This document shows positions 17,013 through 27,613 of a stretch of DNA of 64,000 nt, piece by piece. The position numbers were made by a program, and so were the translations under genes. Source of the DNA: Rhodococcus sovatensis. Lineage in GTDB: Bacteria; Actinomycetota; Actinomycetes; Mycobacteriales; Mycobacteriaceae. The stretch covers positions 1 through 64,000 of the forward strand of contig NZ_CP147846.1 in assembly GCF_037327425.1 (NCBI RefSeq), read 5' to 3'. The notes under the pieces are model-generated. The model saw only the letters and a list, made by a program, of their open reading frames with translations. It had not been told where the DNA came from and ran no database searches. Numbering within the stretch: the stretch's first letter is position 1; the number at the start of each line of letters is the position of its first letter.

Positions 17013-18596
17013 ATGAACAAAGGTGTTCCGCTGCAGACGCTGCTCCGCGCATTGCACGGGGCCTTCGTCGAGGTGGTGTCGACGCCTGAGGGTCGTGACG
17101 TCTCGGTCGGGTCGGTGTCGCTCATGGACGCGGATGATCTCGCCGGCGCGACGACATGGGCAGATCTGTGTCTAGTGGTCGGAGTTCCCGACAACGACGC
17201 CGTTGCCTGGATCGACGAGCTAGCGCTGCGGCGCCTCGAGGAACGCCCGCGGGTGGTCATGGTCAAGCAAGCCTCGATCGAGATGCATCATGCAGCTCGC
17301 GTCAGCCAAATCGCCCTCGTGTCGGTGCATCCTCAAACCCGTTGGGAGCGGCTGCTGTCGATGATTCGGAGCGTCCTCGACCACACGGTTCAACGTGCGG
17401 AGATCGACGACACCGCCCTCGACGACACCGACCTCTACGGGCTTGCCCGCACAATTGCATCGCTCACCAAAGGGATGGTGAGCATCGAGGACGCGCGCTC
17501 TCATGTTCTTGCGTACTCGGCGACCGACGACGCAGCGGACGAGTTGCGGACGCTGTCGATTCTCGGTCGCGAAGGTCCGGTCGACTATCTTCGACGTCTC
17601 AACGAATGGGGAGTCTTCGATCGAATCAGGCGTAGTGACGACGTCGTGGAGGTACCTGCCGACGACACGCTGGGGATCCGTCGTCGCCTCGTCGTCGGAA
17701 TTCGATCCATCCCCGACGCCGCGGGGACAGCGACCACTCTGGGAGCGATCTGGGTTCAGGAAGGACAGCGGCCGATCGACGCCGATGCCGACGCGGTCCT
17801 GCGGGGCGCGGCGGCCGTTGCTGCCAGGCTGATCAAGAGAGTTCTCGACGCCCCCACCAACGAGACAGTGCAAATCCAACGGCTTCTCGGCGGACGCGGC
17901 GGCGGGGTCGATGTCCCGTCACTGGCTGCGGCACTGTCGATCTCGTCGTCCGGTCCGGCCGCAGTGATCGGATTCGCGGGGATCGGCGGCGACGCGATCG
18001 CCGACCATGCCGCTTCTATCAGGCTGCACGCCAGCGCATTCCATCGAAGCTCCTTGGCCACTGCAATGGGCGAGCGGATCTACGTGCTGTTTCCAGGGGA
18101 TGTGTCGGCACGATCGCTCGAGTTCTGGACCCGCGATGCCATCGGCCGGATCGAGAAGCGCACGGGCACCGCGCTGCGAGCCGCGCTCGTGTCGCCGGTC
18201 GCAGCGCTCGATGACGTCGCCGCAGCGCGATTCGAAGTGGACCGGGTGCTGGATCGGACGGTCGGTACCAACAGGGTCACCACGCTGGCCGAGTCGAGGA
18301 CGTCTGTGCTGCTCGGTGAAATCATCGAACTCGTCGGCAATCACGAGCACCTTCATGATCCCCGAATCGAGAATCTTCGTCGGTACGACGCCGACAACGC
18401 ATCGACCATGACCAAGAGCTTGAGGGTGTACCTTGCGCATTTCGGTGACGTGCGAGGTGCTGCACGCGAGCTGCAGGTGCACCCGAATACATTGCGGTAC
18501 CGGATAAAGCGCGTCGAAGACATACTCGGCACGGATCTGAAGGACCCGGACGATCGTGTGCTGCTCGAGCTTCAGCTGCGGGTGTTCAGCCGGTGA
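17013..18596 (+). CDS. PucR-family transcriptional regulator, probable activator of proline catabolism
   Basis: A 527-residue regulator. The N-terminal PucR-type sensor covers about residues 5-135. A middle domain resembling the GGDEF-like fold of CdaR/PucR proteins follows. The C-terminal helix-turn-helix (about 470-525) includes FGDVRGAARELQVHPNTLRY and the end RIKRVEDILGTDL, the usual HTH_30 pattern. It is divergent from pruA-putB with only 101 bp between starts. In mycobacteria a PucR-type activator adjacent to pruA-putB responds to proline, which makes the same role likely here. It converges with the TetR gene with an 11-bp overlap. Confidence 0.88.
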   Translation: MNKGVPLQTLLRALHGAFVEVVSTPEGRDVSVGSVSLMDADDLAGATTWADLCLVVGVPDNDAVAWIDELALRRLEERPRVVMVKQASIEMHHAARVSQIALVSVHPQTRWERLLSMIRSVLDHTVQRAEIDDTALDDTDLYGLARTIASLTKGMVSIEDARSHVLAYSATDDAADELRTLSILGREGPVDYLRRLNEWGVFDRIRRSDDVVEVPADDTLGIRRRLVVGIRSIPDAAGTATTLGAIWVQEGQRPIDADADAVLRGAAAVAARLIKRVLDAPTNETVQIQRLLGGRGGGVDVPSLAAALSISSSGPAAVIGFAGIGGDAIADHAASIRLHASAFHRSSLATAMGERIYVLFPGDVSARSLEFWTRDAIGRIEKRTGTALRAALVSPVAALDDVAAARFEVDRVLDRTVGTNRVTTLAESRTSVLLGEIIELVGNHEHLHDPRIENLRRYDADNASTMTKSLRVYLAHFGDVRGAARELQVHPNTLRYRIKRVEDILGTDLKDPDDRVLLELQLRVFSR

Positions 18597-19158
18597 TGCC
18601 GGTCGTCAACAGTGCGGCCAGCTCGGCGTACGCCTGGGAATCGTCGAGACCTGTCCGTTCGGACACTTCCCTCGACTGGATCCGCGCCATCGTCGACGCT
18701 GCGACATCGGCGACGAATGCAGCATGCACACTGCGCACCTCTCCGGAGGTGGCACCGTCGTCGATGAATTCTTGGACGCGTTTCGCGGCGAATGCCGTGT
18801 TCTGCTCGTACACCTCGCGGGCAGGCGCGAACGCGGCCAGGTCGTCCATGAACTGCCGAGACGCAGGCTCCAGCGCGACCCCTACCGCGGACAGGTAAGC
18901 CGTGAGCCGGTCGGCGAATCCTTCGATCCCCTTGATGGACGCCTCCACCCGGTCGGTGGCACCGCGAAAGAAGTGAACAGTCGCCGCTCGAACCAGCTGT
19001 TCCTTGCTTCCGGCGAGTGTGTAGAGCGTCGACTTGCTGCAATGCAGGCGTGCGGCAATGTCATCGAGGGTGAGGTGTGCAAAGCCCTGCGACAGCAACA
19101 GCTCGACCAGTTGATCGAAGAGTTCGGCGCGGCGGGCCGTCGCATGCGCTGTGGTCAT
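18586..19158 (-). CDS. TetR-family regulator of the acyl-CoA dehydrogenase operon
   Basis: A 190-residue regulator with an N-terminal TetR helix-turn-helix (residues about 10-55, LTLDDIAARLHCSKSTLYTL) and a variable ligand domain. It is divergent from an acyl-CoA dehydrogenase gene. A palindrome lies in the 63-bp gap, so it most likely represses that operon and possibly itself, with an acyl-CoA or related compound as inducer. The ligand cannot be read from the sequence. Its stop region overlaps the end of the PucR-type gene on the other strand. Confidence 0.87.
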   Translation of the reverse strand: MTTAHATARRAELFDQLVELLLSQGFAHLTLDDIAARLHCSKSTLYTLAGSKEQLVRAATVHFFRGATDRVEASIKGIEGFADRLTAYLSAVGVALEPASRQFMDDLAAFAPAREVYEQNTAFAAKRVQEFIDDGATSGEVRSVHAAFVADVAASTMARIQSREVSERTGLDDSQAYAELAALLTTGITG

Positions 19159-19169
19159 GCGCCAGACAA

Positions 19170-19206
19170 TACTGGATACAGTACTGTGGGGGAAACGTCA
19201 GTACTG
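19170..19206. promoter_or_regulatory. Probable TetR operator
   Basis: The gap between the divergent genes contains TACTG-GATA-CAGTA (19170-19183), a 5-bp inverted repeat with a 4-bp spacer, and a second palindrome CAGTACTG at 19199-19206. Repeated CAGTA/TACTG half-sites between a TetR gene and its divergent neighbour are the usual operator pattern. Confidence 0.65.
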
Positions 19207-19221
19207 TGAGGAGTCTTAAAG

Positions 19222-20357
<1,136 letters not shown>

Positions 20358-20361
<4 letters not shown>

Positions 20362-21053
20362 CCGACATCTCCGTAGAGACACCCGCCGGACCGATCGATG
20401 CAGTGCTCGAACTGCCCGACGCCCCTGGCCCGGGTGTGGTGATCGTGCACGATGCGTTCGGGCTCACCGCCGACACACGCAACATCTCCCGGAGATTCGC
20501 CGACAAGGGCTACGTCGCGCTTGCCCCGGATCTATATACCCGCGGGGGCATCCGCAAATGTGTGACGGGTGTGTTCCGAGCGCTACTGGGTCAGGGTGGC
20601 GTCGCCGTAGACGACCTGTTGGCTGCTCGTGACTTCCTCGCTGAGCACCCTGACGTCACCGGCAAGGTGGGAATCGTCGGATTCTGTATGGGCGGGGGAT
20701 TCGCTCTACTACTCTCGCCCAAGGGTTTCGGTGCCAGCGCGCCGTTCTACGGCATCACTCCGCGGCATGTCGAGGAAGCACTCGAGGGAGCGTGCCCCAT
20801 CGTCGCGTCGTACGGAAAGAACGATCCGTCGCTGATCGGTGCGGGCAAGAAGATCGAAAAAGTGCTGTCCGCGAAAGGCATTGCACACGATGTGAAGACC
20901 TACCCCGGTGCGAGTCACAGTTTCGCCAACGCACTGCCGTCAGGGCCTGCAGGTGCTTTCGCGCGCATCACCGGCATGGGATGGCGCGGCGAGCAGGCCG
21001 AGGACGCGTTCGGGCGAGTATTCGAGTTCTTCGGTGAACACTTGCGTCATTGA
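20358..21053 (+). CDS. Dienelactone hydrolase family protein
   Basis: A 231-residue alpha/beta hydrolase. The nucleophile elbow reads VGIVGFCMGGGFALLL, with Cys as nucleophile as in dienelactone hydrolases. The Asp and His of the triad fit KNDPSLIGAG and YPGASHSFANALP. The enzyme may open lactones or act as a general ester hydrolase. It is coupled to the acyl-CoA dehydrogenase gene by a GTGA overlap. Its last 7 bases overlap the end of the convergent repeat-protein gene. Confidence 0.88.
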
Positions 21054-21850
21054 AGCTCGTGGACGGTCTGCTTCCCACCTTTGAGCCAGCGGTTCGGGAG
21101 TCGCCCGACGAGCTCGCCCAAAGGATTGACGGCCTGCGCGAGGATCTCGGCCGTGTCCTGCAGGATGTCGATGCTCGCGCCCATGCGCTCGAGATTGGGA
21201 GCCAGCTGAGCAAGAGTCTGCGACAGGGTGACCAATTGATCCAGCGGACCGTCCTTGGCCGTCAACCGCTCGATCGCTCCACCTTCGGACAACAGCTGTT
21301 CGAGCAGCCCACCCTCCTGGATCGCGCGCTCGATGATTCCGTCCTCTCGCGTCAGAAGCTCGAGCGGACCGTCCTTTGCAGTGAGCCGTTCGAGCGGCCC
21401 GTCGACGGCGGTGATGCGGTCGAGCAAGCCACCCTCGGCCAATAGTCGTTCGAGTGGGCCGTCCTCGGCGAGCAGTCGTTCGAGTGGGCCATTGGGGGCG
21501 GTGATGCGGTCGACCGGTCCACCGGCCGAAAGCAGCCGCTCGAGGGTGCCTTCCTCGGAGGTCAATCGATCGACGACGCCACCGGGCGCAAGCAGTCGGT
21601 CGAGAGGCCCGCCTTCGCGGAGGGCATTGCCGAGCGCGCGATCGTCCGATGTGAGCTGCCCGAGCTGGGCGAGCAGCTGCATCGTCCCGCCCTTGGGGTT
21701 GGTGAGCGTTGCGATGTTGGCGGGTGCGGCAGCACCGCTTTCGAGGGCGAACCTGGTGGTCGAGAGTATCGCGCCAGACACTTCGATGGCCGTTTCGGCG
21801 ATGGCGATCCCGGCGCGAGCGGGCAATGTGATCGCGGACACCCAATTCAT
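21047..21850 (-). CDS. Decapeptide-repeat protein of unknown function
   Basis: A 267-residue protein starting MNWVSAITLPARAG. The longer open frame upstream covers the SMR gene in another frame and is not used. Residues 1-80 are a mildly hydrophobic helical region. Residues 81-200 are twelve uninterrupted ten-residue repeats with consensus G-P-L-E-R-L-L-A-E-D/G, and a partial thirteenth follows. Residues 207-267 form a separate tail with LAQLAPNLERMGASIDILQD and a basic end. The repeats have Leu/Ile at fixed spacing and alternate Glu and Arg, suggesting a regular amphipathic helical array. No signal peptide or enzyme motif is seen. I do not recognise the family's function. Confidence 0.75.
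   Translation of the reverse strand: MNWVSAITLPARAGIAIAETAIEVSGAILSTTRFALESGAAAPANIATLTNPKGGTMQLLAQLGQLTSDDRALGNALREGGPLDRLLAPGGVVDRLTSEEGTLERLLSAGGPVDRITAPNGPLERLLAEDGPLERLLAEGGLLDRITAVDGPLERLTAKDGPLELLTREDGIIERAIQEGGLLEQLLSEGGAIERLTAKDGPLDQLVTLSQTLAQLAPNLERMGASIDILQDTAEILAQAVNPLGELVGRLPNRWLKGGKQTVHELQ
21251..21610 (-). repeat. Twelve 30-bp units encoding decapeptide repeats
   Basis: This stretch encodes exactly 12 x 10 residues with no insertion or deletion between units. Several units are nearly identical at DNA level (for example the copies around GAGCGGCCCGTC and GAGTGGGCC on the plus strand), indicating expansion by unit duplication. Confidence 0.9.
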
Positions 21851-21876
21851 GAAAGTAACTGTAACCGCTCGACCAC

Positions 21877-22191
21877 TCAGTGCAGTAGCTTCAGCCCGAC
21901 AACGCAGCCGACGATGCCCATGAGCAGCGCGACCTTGATCCACGACGCGGTCTCGTCGCCGGTGATCATCGCGTACGCGACGGTGAGCGTTGCGCCGATG
22001 CCGACCCACACCGCGTACGCGGTGCCGACTGGAAGTGTCCGCATCGCGACGGCTAGTCCGCCCATGCTGGCGACGAGGGCGACCGCGAAGACGATCGTCG
22101 GAACGGGACGTGAGAAGCCGTCGGACTTGCCGAGGGCCGTCGCCCAGACTGCTTCGAGGACGCCGGAAATTACGAGAACGATCCAAGCCAT
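21877..22191 (-). CDS. SMR-family efflux protein (SugE/QacE-like)
   Basis: A 104-residue protein with four transmembrane helices. The conserved Glu of the family is in helix 1 (VLEAVWATALGKSDGFSRP), followed by the SMR motif LPVGTAYAVWVGIGA in helices 2-3. Members work as antiparallel dimers exporting quaternary ammonium compounds or guanidinium by proton exchange. The Trp and Gly pattern is closer to SugE/Gdx-like proteins, but I cannot decide the substrate. No guanidine riboswitch structure was identified upstream. A palindrome and a long hairpin lie in its promoter region. The repeat-protein gene follows 26 bp downstream on the same strand and may be co-transcribed. Confidence 0.87.
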   Translation of the reverse strand: MAWIVLVISGVLEAVWATALGKSDGFSRPVPTIVFAVALVASMGGLAVAMRTLPVGTAYAVWVGIGATLTVAYAMITGDETASWIKVALLMGIVGCVVGLKLLH

Positions 22192-22261
22192 GAGAAAACA
22201 CTCCCATGCACCGTCTTGTCGTCGGCCGGGTACGGTGCGCTCGTCCGTCAGTCATCGAGAC

Positions 22262-22277
22262 TGGTACCAAAGTACCA
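22262..22277. promoter_or_regulatory. Dyad upstream of the SMR gene
   Basis: TGGTAC-CAAA-GTACCA is a perfect 6-bp inverted repeat with a 4-bp spacer, 71 bp upstream of the SMR start. Such a symmetric site in a pump promoter is a likely operator for a dimeric repressor, which is not encoded next to it. Confidence 0.45.
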
Positions 22278-22285
22278 CTTCCTAG

Positions 22286-22325
22286 TGGCACGGTTGAGTG
22301 CACCCTGGGGCACTCAACCGTGCCA
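22286..22325. other. Perfect 16-bp inverted repeat in a divergent intergenic region
   Basis: TGGCACGGTTGAGTGC and its exact complement are separated by 8 bases. The structure is terminator-like in strength but has no T-run on either side and lies between two divergent genes, not after one. It could be an attenuator, a protein-binding site or a mobile repeat. The bases between its right arm and 22408 hold no gene. Confidence 0.75.
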
Positions 22326-22407
22326 GTGCGGCGGAGCCGCAAATCCTCACAGGAACCTCACAGCGGGAGTGCAGGGACTCCGCAGGTGCCGGGGTCATGA
22401 TGGGCGT

Positions 22408-23102
<695 letters not shown>

Positions 23103-23106
<4 letters not shown>

Positions 23107-24500
23107 AGGCGTTGGCCAACGACAGGAGCATGCCGCTACGGTTCACGCTGGTTGCGGCGTTGCTCCTTCTCGTCGCCACCGGCCTGCTGGCCTCCGGCGT
23201 GGCGGTGACTTCGGCACTGCACAGCTCGCTGATCCAACGCGTCGACAAAAGCTTGTACGACGCTTCGCGCGGGTGGGCAGAGCCACGGACGTTGCCGCCG
23301 CCTCCGCCTAGCGAGTCGCGGCGCCCGCCAAGTGACTTCTACGTGAAGACGACCAACTCTTCCGGTGAGGTGGAATTCGAGGAAAATGCCAACTCCGACC
23401 GACCCGATGTGGAAGGCATCGACACATCGAGGCCGACCTCCGTCGGATCGACCGACGGCGGTAGCACCGAGTGGCGGGTGTTGACCGTCACCAATTCCGA
23501 GGGCACCACTGTGGTGGCACAGAGCTTGACTCCGGCTCGGATCACCGTCGACCGACTGGTCGGCCTCCAGCTGGTCATCGGCGCGATCGTCCTAGCAGTA
23601 CTCGCGATTCTCGCGTACTTCGTCGTGCGTCGCAGTCTGCGACCACTGGCCGAGGTGGAGGAAACCGCTGCTGCGATCGCGGCGGGCGACCTGCACGAGC
23701 GAATACCCGAACGAAGCTCCAGAACCGAAGTCGGCAAACTCTCGATCGCGTTGAACGGCATGCTGTCTCAGATTCAGCGTGCCTTCGCCGCAAGCGAGGC
23801 ATCGGAGGACGCGGCGCGTGCGTCGGAGAACAGGATGCGGCGATTCGTCGCGGATGCCAGCCACGAACTACGGACACCGCTGACCACGATCCGCGGATTC
23901 GCCGAACTGTATCGGCAGGGCGCGATGACCGACATGACGTTGCTGATGAACCGCATCGAAGGCGAATCCGCGCGCATGGGTCTGCTCGTGGAGGACTTGT
24001 TGATGTTGGCGCGGTTGGATGCGCAACGCCCGCTCGAGAGACAACCGGTGGATGTATTGGCGATCGCCGCCGACGCAGTCCACGATGCCAAAGCCGTTGC
24101 CATCGAACGCGACATCGCGCTGAGAGTGTCCCCCGGACCCGGCATTCCCGAAGTGCTGGGCGACGACGCGCGGCTTCGTCAGGTGCTGGCCAACCTCGTC
24201 GGAAATGCCATCAGGCACACTCCGGCCGATGCCTCGATCACCGTGTGTGTGTCGACCACCGATTCGTCTGTGGTGCTGGAGGTTCGAGATACCGGGCCGG
24301 GCTTGGCCCCCGAGGAAGCGGAGCACGTATTCGAGAGGTTCTACCGAGCGGACTCCTCACGCACCCGCGAAAGCGGTGGCAGCGGACTGGGTTTGTCGAT
24401 CGTCGCCGCTCTCGTCGCAGCGCACGACGGAACCGTGACGGTCGACAGCACTCCCGGCGAAGGCGCAACGTTCCGCGTGGAACTCCCACGATCGGTCTAG
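23103..24500 (+). CDS. Sensor histidine kinase, partner of the OmpR-type regulator
   Basis: A 465-residue membrane kinase starting at the ATG that overlaps the regulator stop. Helix 1 is at about 13-38, followed by an extracytoplasmic domain with a Pro-rich stretch (LPPPPPSESRRPP, about 62-74). Helix 2 is at about 152-177, then HAMP (about 178-235), the HisKA domain with FVADASHELRTPLTTIRGF and the HATPase domain with NLVGNAIRHTP, DTGPGL and GGSGLGLSIV. All catalytic motifs are intact. The signal is unknown. It converges with the MFS gene with a 4-bp overlap at the stops. Confidence 0.92.
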
Positions 24501-25852
24501 CTCGCGGCAGCTTTGCTTCGGCAGGCAAGCACGACGAACGCACCCAGGATCGATGCCGCGGTCGTGAACAGCACGGCGCTGTTCCACCCCTCGACCAGCC
24601 CTGCAGCTGTCGGCGTACCGACCGGTACAGCCAGTACCGCCACCACGGTCACCCCGACGGCCGAGCCGACGTACCGGGCCGTGTTGTTCGCGCCGCTCCC
24701 CATGCCTGCGCGCCCGGGCGGAACGCTTGCGACTGCCTCGCGTCCCAACGCTGCGTTGACGACACCGCTCGAAACGCCCGCGATCAACAGGCCGGGAACC
24801 AACCGCGTCCAGGTGGAGTCCTCGGACAGGCCGAGTAGAAAAACTTGTCCCACAGCGACTCCGAGCAGTCCGACTGCCAGTTGTGTGCCGCCGGAGACGC
24901 GCGGAGGGATGCGACGGGCGAGAAGCGCGGTGACGACGGACGTCCCCGACCACACGAATAGCAGGAATGCCGCGCTCAGAGCATCGATTCCGTATGCGTT
25001 CCCGAGGAACCCGGACATGAACGACATCAATGCGATGATGCCCGCGCCGGTCATCAGTGCCGCGAACGTCGCGGCTACGAAGGCGGGTTGGGTGAACAGC
25101 GTCAAGTCCAACATCGCTGATTCACCGCGGTATTCGACGATCACGAACATCCCCAGTAGTAGCGCGGAGGCGACGAACAGTCCGATCGGCAACGGCTGCG
25201 ACCACCCTTGCCTGCCCTCGACCAACGCTGCCAACAGAGCACTGACTCCGGCACCGAGCAGGAGAGCACCGACCGGATCGAGCCCGCGCGGGGTGTCGAT
25301 CTTCGATTCGCCGACGCGGCGGTGCGCAGCGTAAGCAAGGGCGATGCTTGCCACCGCCAGCACCCAGTAGGCATCGCGCCACGTCGCAATCCGGTCCAGC
25401 CCTGCCGAGACAAGGGGGCCCAGGGCGATACCTGCCCCGACGGCCGCACCCCATACGCCGCTGGCGCGGGCGCGGACGGGGCCGACGGGATGGGTGTGCG
25501 CGATGATCCCGAGGCTGGACGCGACAAGGGCGGCGCCGCCGACGCCTTGCAGGATTCGGGCGATGACGAAGATCAGTGTGTTGGGCGCGAGCGCGCAGAC
25601 GATGGAGCCGGCAGCGAGGACGATCGCACCGACGACGAACGATCGTCGACGGCCGAAGTCGTCGGCCAGCGTCCCTGCCGTCAGGAGCGCGGCGCCGAGC
25701 CCGATGCTCATCGAGCTCAGGATCCACGTCTTGCCGGCTGCGTCGCTGCCGAGTGTGGACGCCGTCGAATTGATGGTCGCGAGGGGAGCGGTGAATGCGA
25801 CGAGGGTGAGCAGGGTGCCGAGGGCGGCAATCGTCAGCGACGACCGGTGCAT
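24497..25852 (-). CDS. MFS drug-efflux-type transporter
   Basis: A 451-residue transporter starting MHRSSLTIAALGTLLTLVAF. About 14 hydrophobic segments are visible, as in the DHA2 (EmrB/QacA) group. The conserved loop is LADDFGRRRSFVVGAIVL, and a motif C-like segment typical of exporters reads GVWGAAVGAGIALGPLVS in helix 5. It likely expels a hydrophobic or cationic compound, but the substrate is unknown. The two-component pair that converges on its 3' end could regulate it, but they share no promoter. The HIT gene lies 13 bp upstream on the same strand, so the two may be co-transcribed. Confidence 0.87.
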   Translation of the reverse strand: MHRSSLTIAALGTLLTLVAFTAPLATINSTASTLGSDAAGKTWILSSMSIGLGAALLTAGTLADDFGRRRSFVVGAIVLAAGSIVCALAPNTLIFVIARILQGVGGAALVASSLGIIAHTHPVGPVRARASGVWGAAVGAGIALGPLVSAGLDRIATWRDAYWVLAVASIALAYAAHRRVGESKIDTPRGLDPVGALLLGAGVSALLAALVEGRQGWSQPLPIGLFVASALLLGMFVIVEYRGESAMLDLTLFTQPAFVAATFAALMTGAGIIALMSFMSGFLGNAYGIDALSAAFLLFVWSGTSVVTALLARRIPPRVSGGTQLAVGLLGVAVGQVFLLGLSEDSTWTRLVPGLLIAGVSSGVVNAALGREAVASVPPGRAGMGSGANNTARYVGSAVGVTVVAVLAVPVGTPTAAGLVEGWNSAVLFTTAASILGAFVVLACRSKAAAS

Positions 25853-25865
25853 GTGTCGAAACCGA

Positions 25866-26291
25866 TCAGGCAGGAACGTTGTCGCCGTAGCCCAGCTCGG
25901 TGAGCGCCGCCCTGATCTTCGACGCCGCCTCGTCCTGAGATTCCGCCGATGGGCTCGGATCCGCACCGGAGATGTCGAAGTTGCCCATGTCGTATGCAGG
26001 GAAGACGTGCAGGTGCAGGTGTGGAACCTCCAAGCCCGCAATCAGGAAGCCCGCTCGCGGGGCATCGAAGCCCTTGACGACGGCTTGTCCGATCTTCTGG
26101 GCCACTGAGGTCAGCTTGCCGAAGACTGCGCCGTCGACGTCCTGCCACTGGTCGATCTCCTCGCGCGGGACGATCAAGGTGTGGCCTTGGGTCACTGGAG
26201 CGATCGTCAGAAACCCGACGACGTCCTCGTCCTCCCACACGAATCGTCCCGGAATCTCGCCACTGATTATCTTGCTGAAGACGGAAGCCAT
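25866..26291 (-). CDS. HIT-family nucleotide hydrolase
   Basis: A 141-residue HIT protein starting MASVFSKIISGEIPGRFVWE. The longer frame upstream lacks family similarity. The catalytic histidine triad is in LEVPHLHLHVFPAY, and the substrate-side segment GHTLIVPREEIDQW is as in Hint-type enzymes. Family members hydrolyse AMP-linked substrates such as adenosine phosphoramidates or diadenosine polyphosphates in the cytoplasm. A second HIT protein is encoded at 37052. The two differ enough to be separate paralogues. Confidence 0.9.
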   Translation of the reverse strand: MASVFSKIISGEIPGRFVWEDEDVVGFLTIAPVTQGHTLIVPREEIDQWQDVDGAVFGKLTSVAQKIGQAVVKGFDAPRAGFLIAGLEVPHLHLHVFPAYDMGNFDISGADPSPSAESQDEAASKIRAALTELGYGDNVPA

Positions 26292-26377
26292 GAGGAAAGG
26301 GTATGCCCCGGGCCGCACCCAGGAAACTGCCAGCATGGACGCAGGGCCGTCGCAGCCAAGGACGCCAATCTTGTCCC

Positions 26378-27613
26378 ATGACATCGAACTCGCTACTGAA
26401 GCCGGACGGTCGCCGGACCGGCTCGCGCTCCGGTCACACGGCCACGCTCGAGGTGGTCATTCCGGTCTACAACGAGGAAGTCGACCTCGAGCAGTGCATA
26501 CGTCGACTCCGTGCCCACCTCGACGACAACATTCCTCTTCGGTCGCAGATCACCATCGCCGACAACGCAAGTACCGATGGCACCCTCGCGGTCGCGCAGC
26601 GACTGGCCGCGGAGATCGACGGCGTTCGGGTACATCACCTCGGAGAGAAGGGGCGGGGGCGGGCGCTGAAGGCCGTCTGGCTCGCTTCCGATGCCGACGT
26701 CGTCGCGTACATGGACGTCGATCTCTCCACCGACCTCAACGCGCTGATGCCGCTGATCGCTCCGTTGATGTCGGGACACTCCGACCTCGCGATCGGTTCG
26801 CGGCTCGCTCGCTCGTCGCGCGTCGTCCGCGGCGCGAAGCGCGAGTTCATCTCGCGCAGCTACAACTTGATTCTGCGTGCCTCACTTCAGGCGCGGTTCT
26901 CCGATGCCCAGTGCGGCTTCAAGGCGATGCGTACCGACGTCGCCCGCGCACTTCTGCCACTCGTGCAGGACACCGGCTGGTTCTTCGACACCGAACTCCT
27001 CGTCATCGCGGAGAAGGCGGGCTTGCGTATTCACGAAGTGCCGGTCGACTGGGTCGACGACCCGGGCAGCAGCGTCAACATCGTCGACACCGCGGTCAAG
27101 GATCTTCAAGGGTGCTGGCGCGTCGGGCGCGCACTTGCCACGGGTGAACTGCCGGTAGCCGAGCTACGGAACAGTCTGGGACGGGAGCCGCTCGTGGCCG
27201 GAGTACCGCACGGGATGATCGGGCAGCTGGTCCGATTCGGCATCGTCGGAATCGCAAGCACGATCGCCTACGCCCTGCTCTATCTGATTCTGCAACCGAC
27301 TATCGGTGCGCAGGCCGCGAACTTCTCGGGGCTGCTCATCACTGCAGTGCTGAACACTGCAGCAAATCGAGCGTTCACCTTCGGAGTCCGGGGTCCGCAC
27401 GACGCGGGTAAGCACCACGTGCAGGGCTTGATCGTGTTCGGATTCGCCCTGCTCATCACCAGCGGTTCGCTTCTTGTCCTCCACTCAGCGGTGCCGGACG
27501 CATCACATCATGTCGAACTCGGTGTACTCGTCGTCACCAATCTTGTTGCCACAGTGTGCCGATTCGTGGCTCTCCGCTTGGTGTTCCGCAACAAAGAGGC
27601 GCTTCCGCTGTGA
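26378..27613 (+). CDS. Polyprenyl-phosphate glycosyltransferase with C-terminal GtrA domain
   Basis: A 411-residue protein. Residues about 22-250 are a GT2 domain like dolichol-phosphate mannosyl- or glucosyltransferase: LEVVIPVYNEEVDLE at the start, the metal site in VAYMDVDLSTDLNAL and DAQCGFKAMRTDVA later. Residues about 280-405 are a GtrA domain with four transmembrane helices (LVRFGIVGIASTIAYALLY). The protein probably makes a polyprenyl-phosphate sugar and helps flip it. The next gene, a GT39-type transferase, starts inside its stop codon and would use that donor outside the membrane. The ATG at 26378 has been chosen because it begins just before the catalytic domain. Confidence 0.9.
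   Translation: MTSNSLLKPDGRRTGSRSGHTATLEVVIPVYNEEVDLEQCIRRLRAHLDDNIPLRSQITIADNASTDGTLAVAQRLAAEIDGVRVHHLGEKGRGRALKAVWLASDADVVAYMDVDLSTDLNALMPLIAPLMSGHSDLAIGSRLARSSRVVRGAKREFISRSYNLILRASLQARFSDAQCGFKAMRTDVARALLPLVQDTGWFFDTELLVIAEKAGLRIHEVPVDWVDDPGSSVNIVDTAVKDLQGCWRVGRALATGELPVAELRNSLGREPLVAGVPHGMIGQLVRFGIVGIASTIAYALLYLILQPTIGAQAANFSGLLITAVLNTAANRAFTFGVRGPHDAGKHHVQGLIVFGFALLITSGSLLVLHSAVPDASHHVELGVLVVTNLVATVCRFVALRLVFRNKEALPL

Noticed and set aside
22192..22407. Guanidine riboswitch upstream of the SMR gene
   Set aside because: Many SugE-type genes have one, but I could not find the conserved features here. The visible structures are two simple symmetric repeats.
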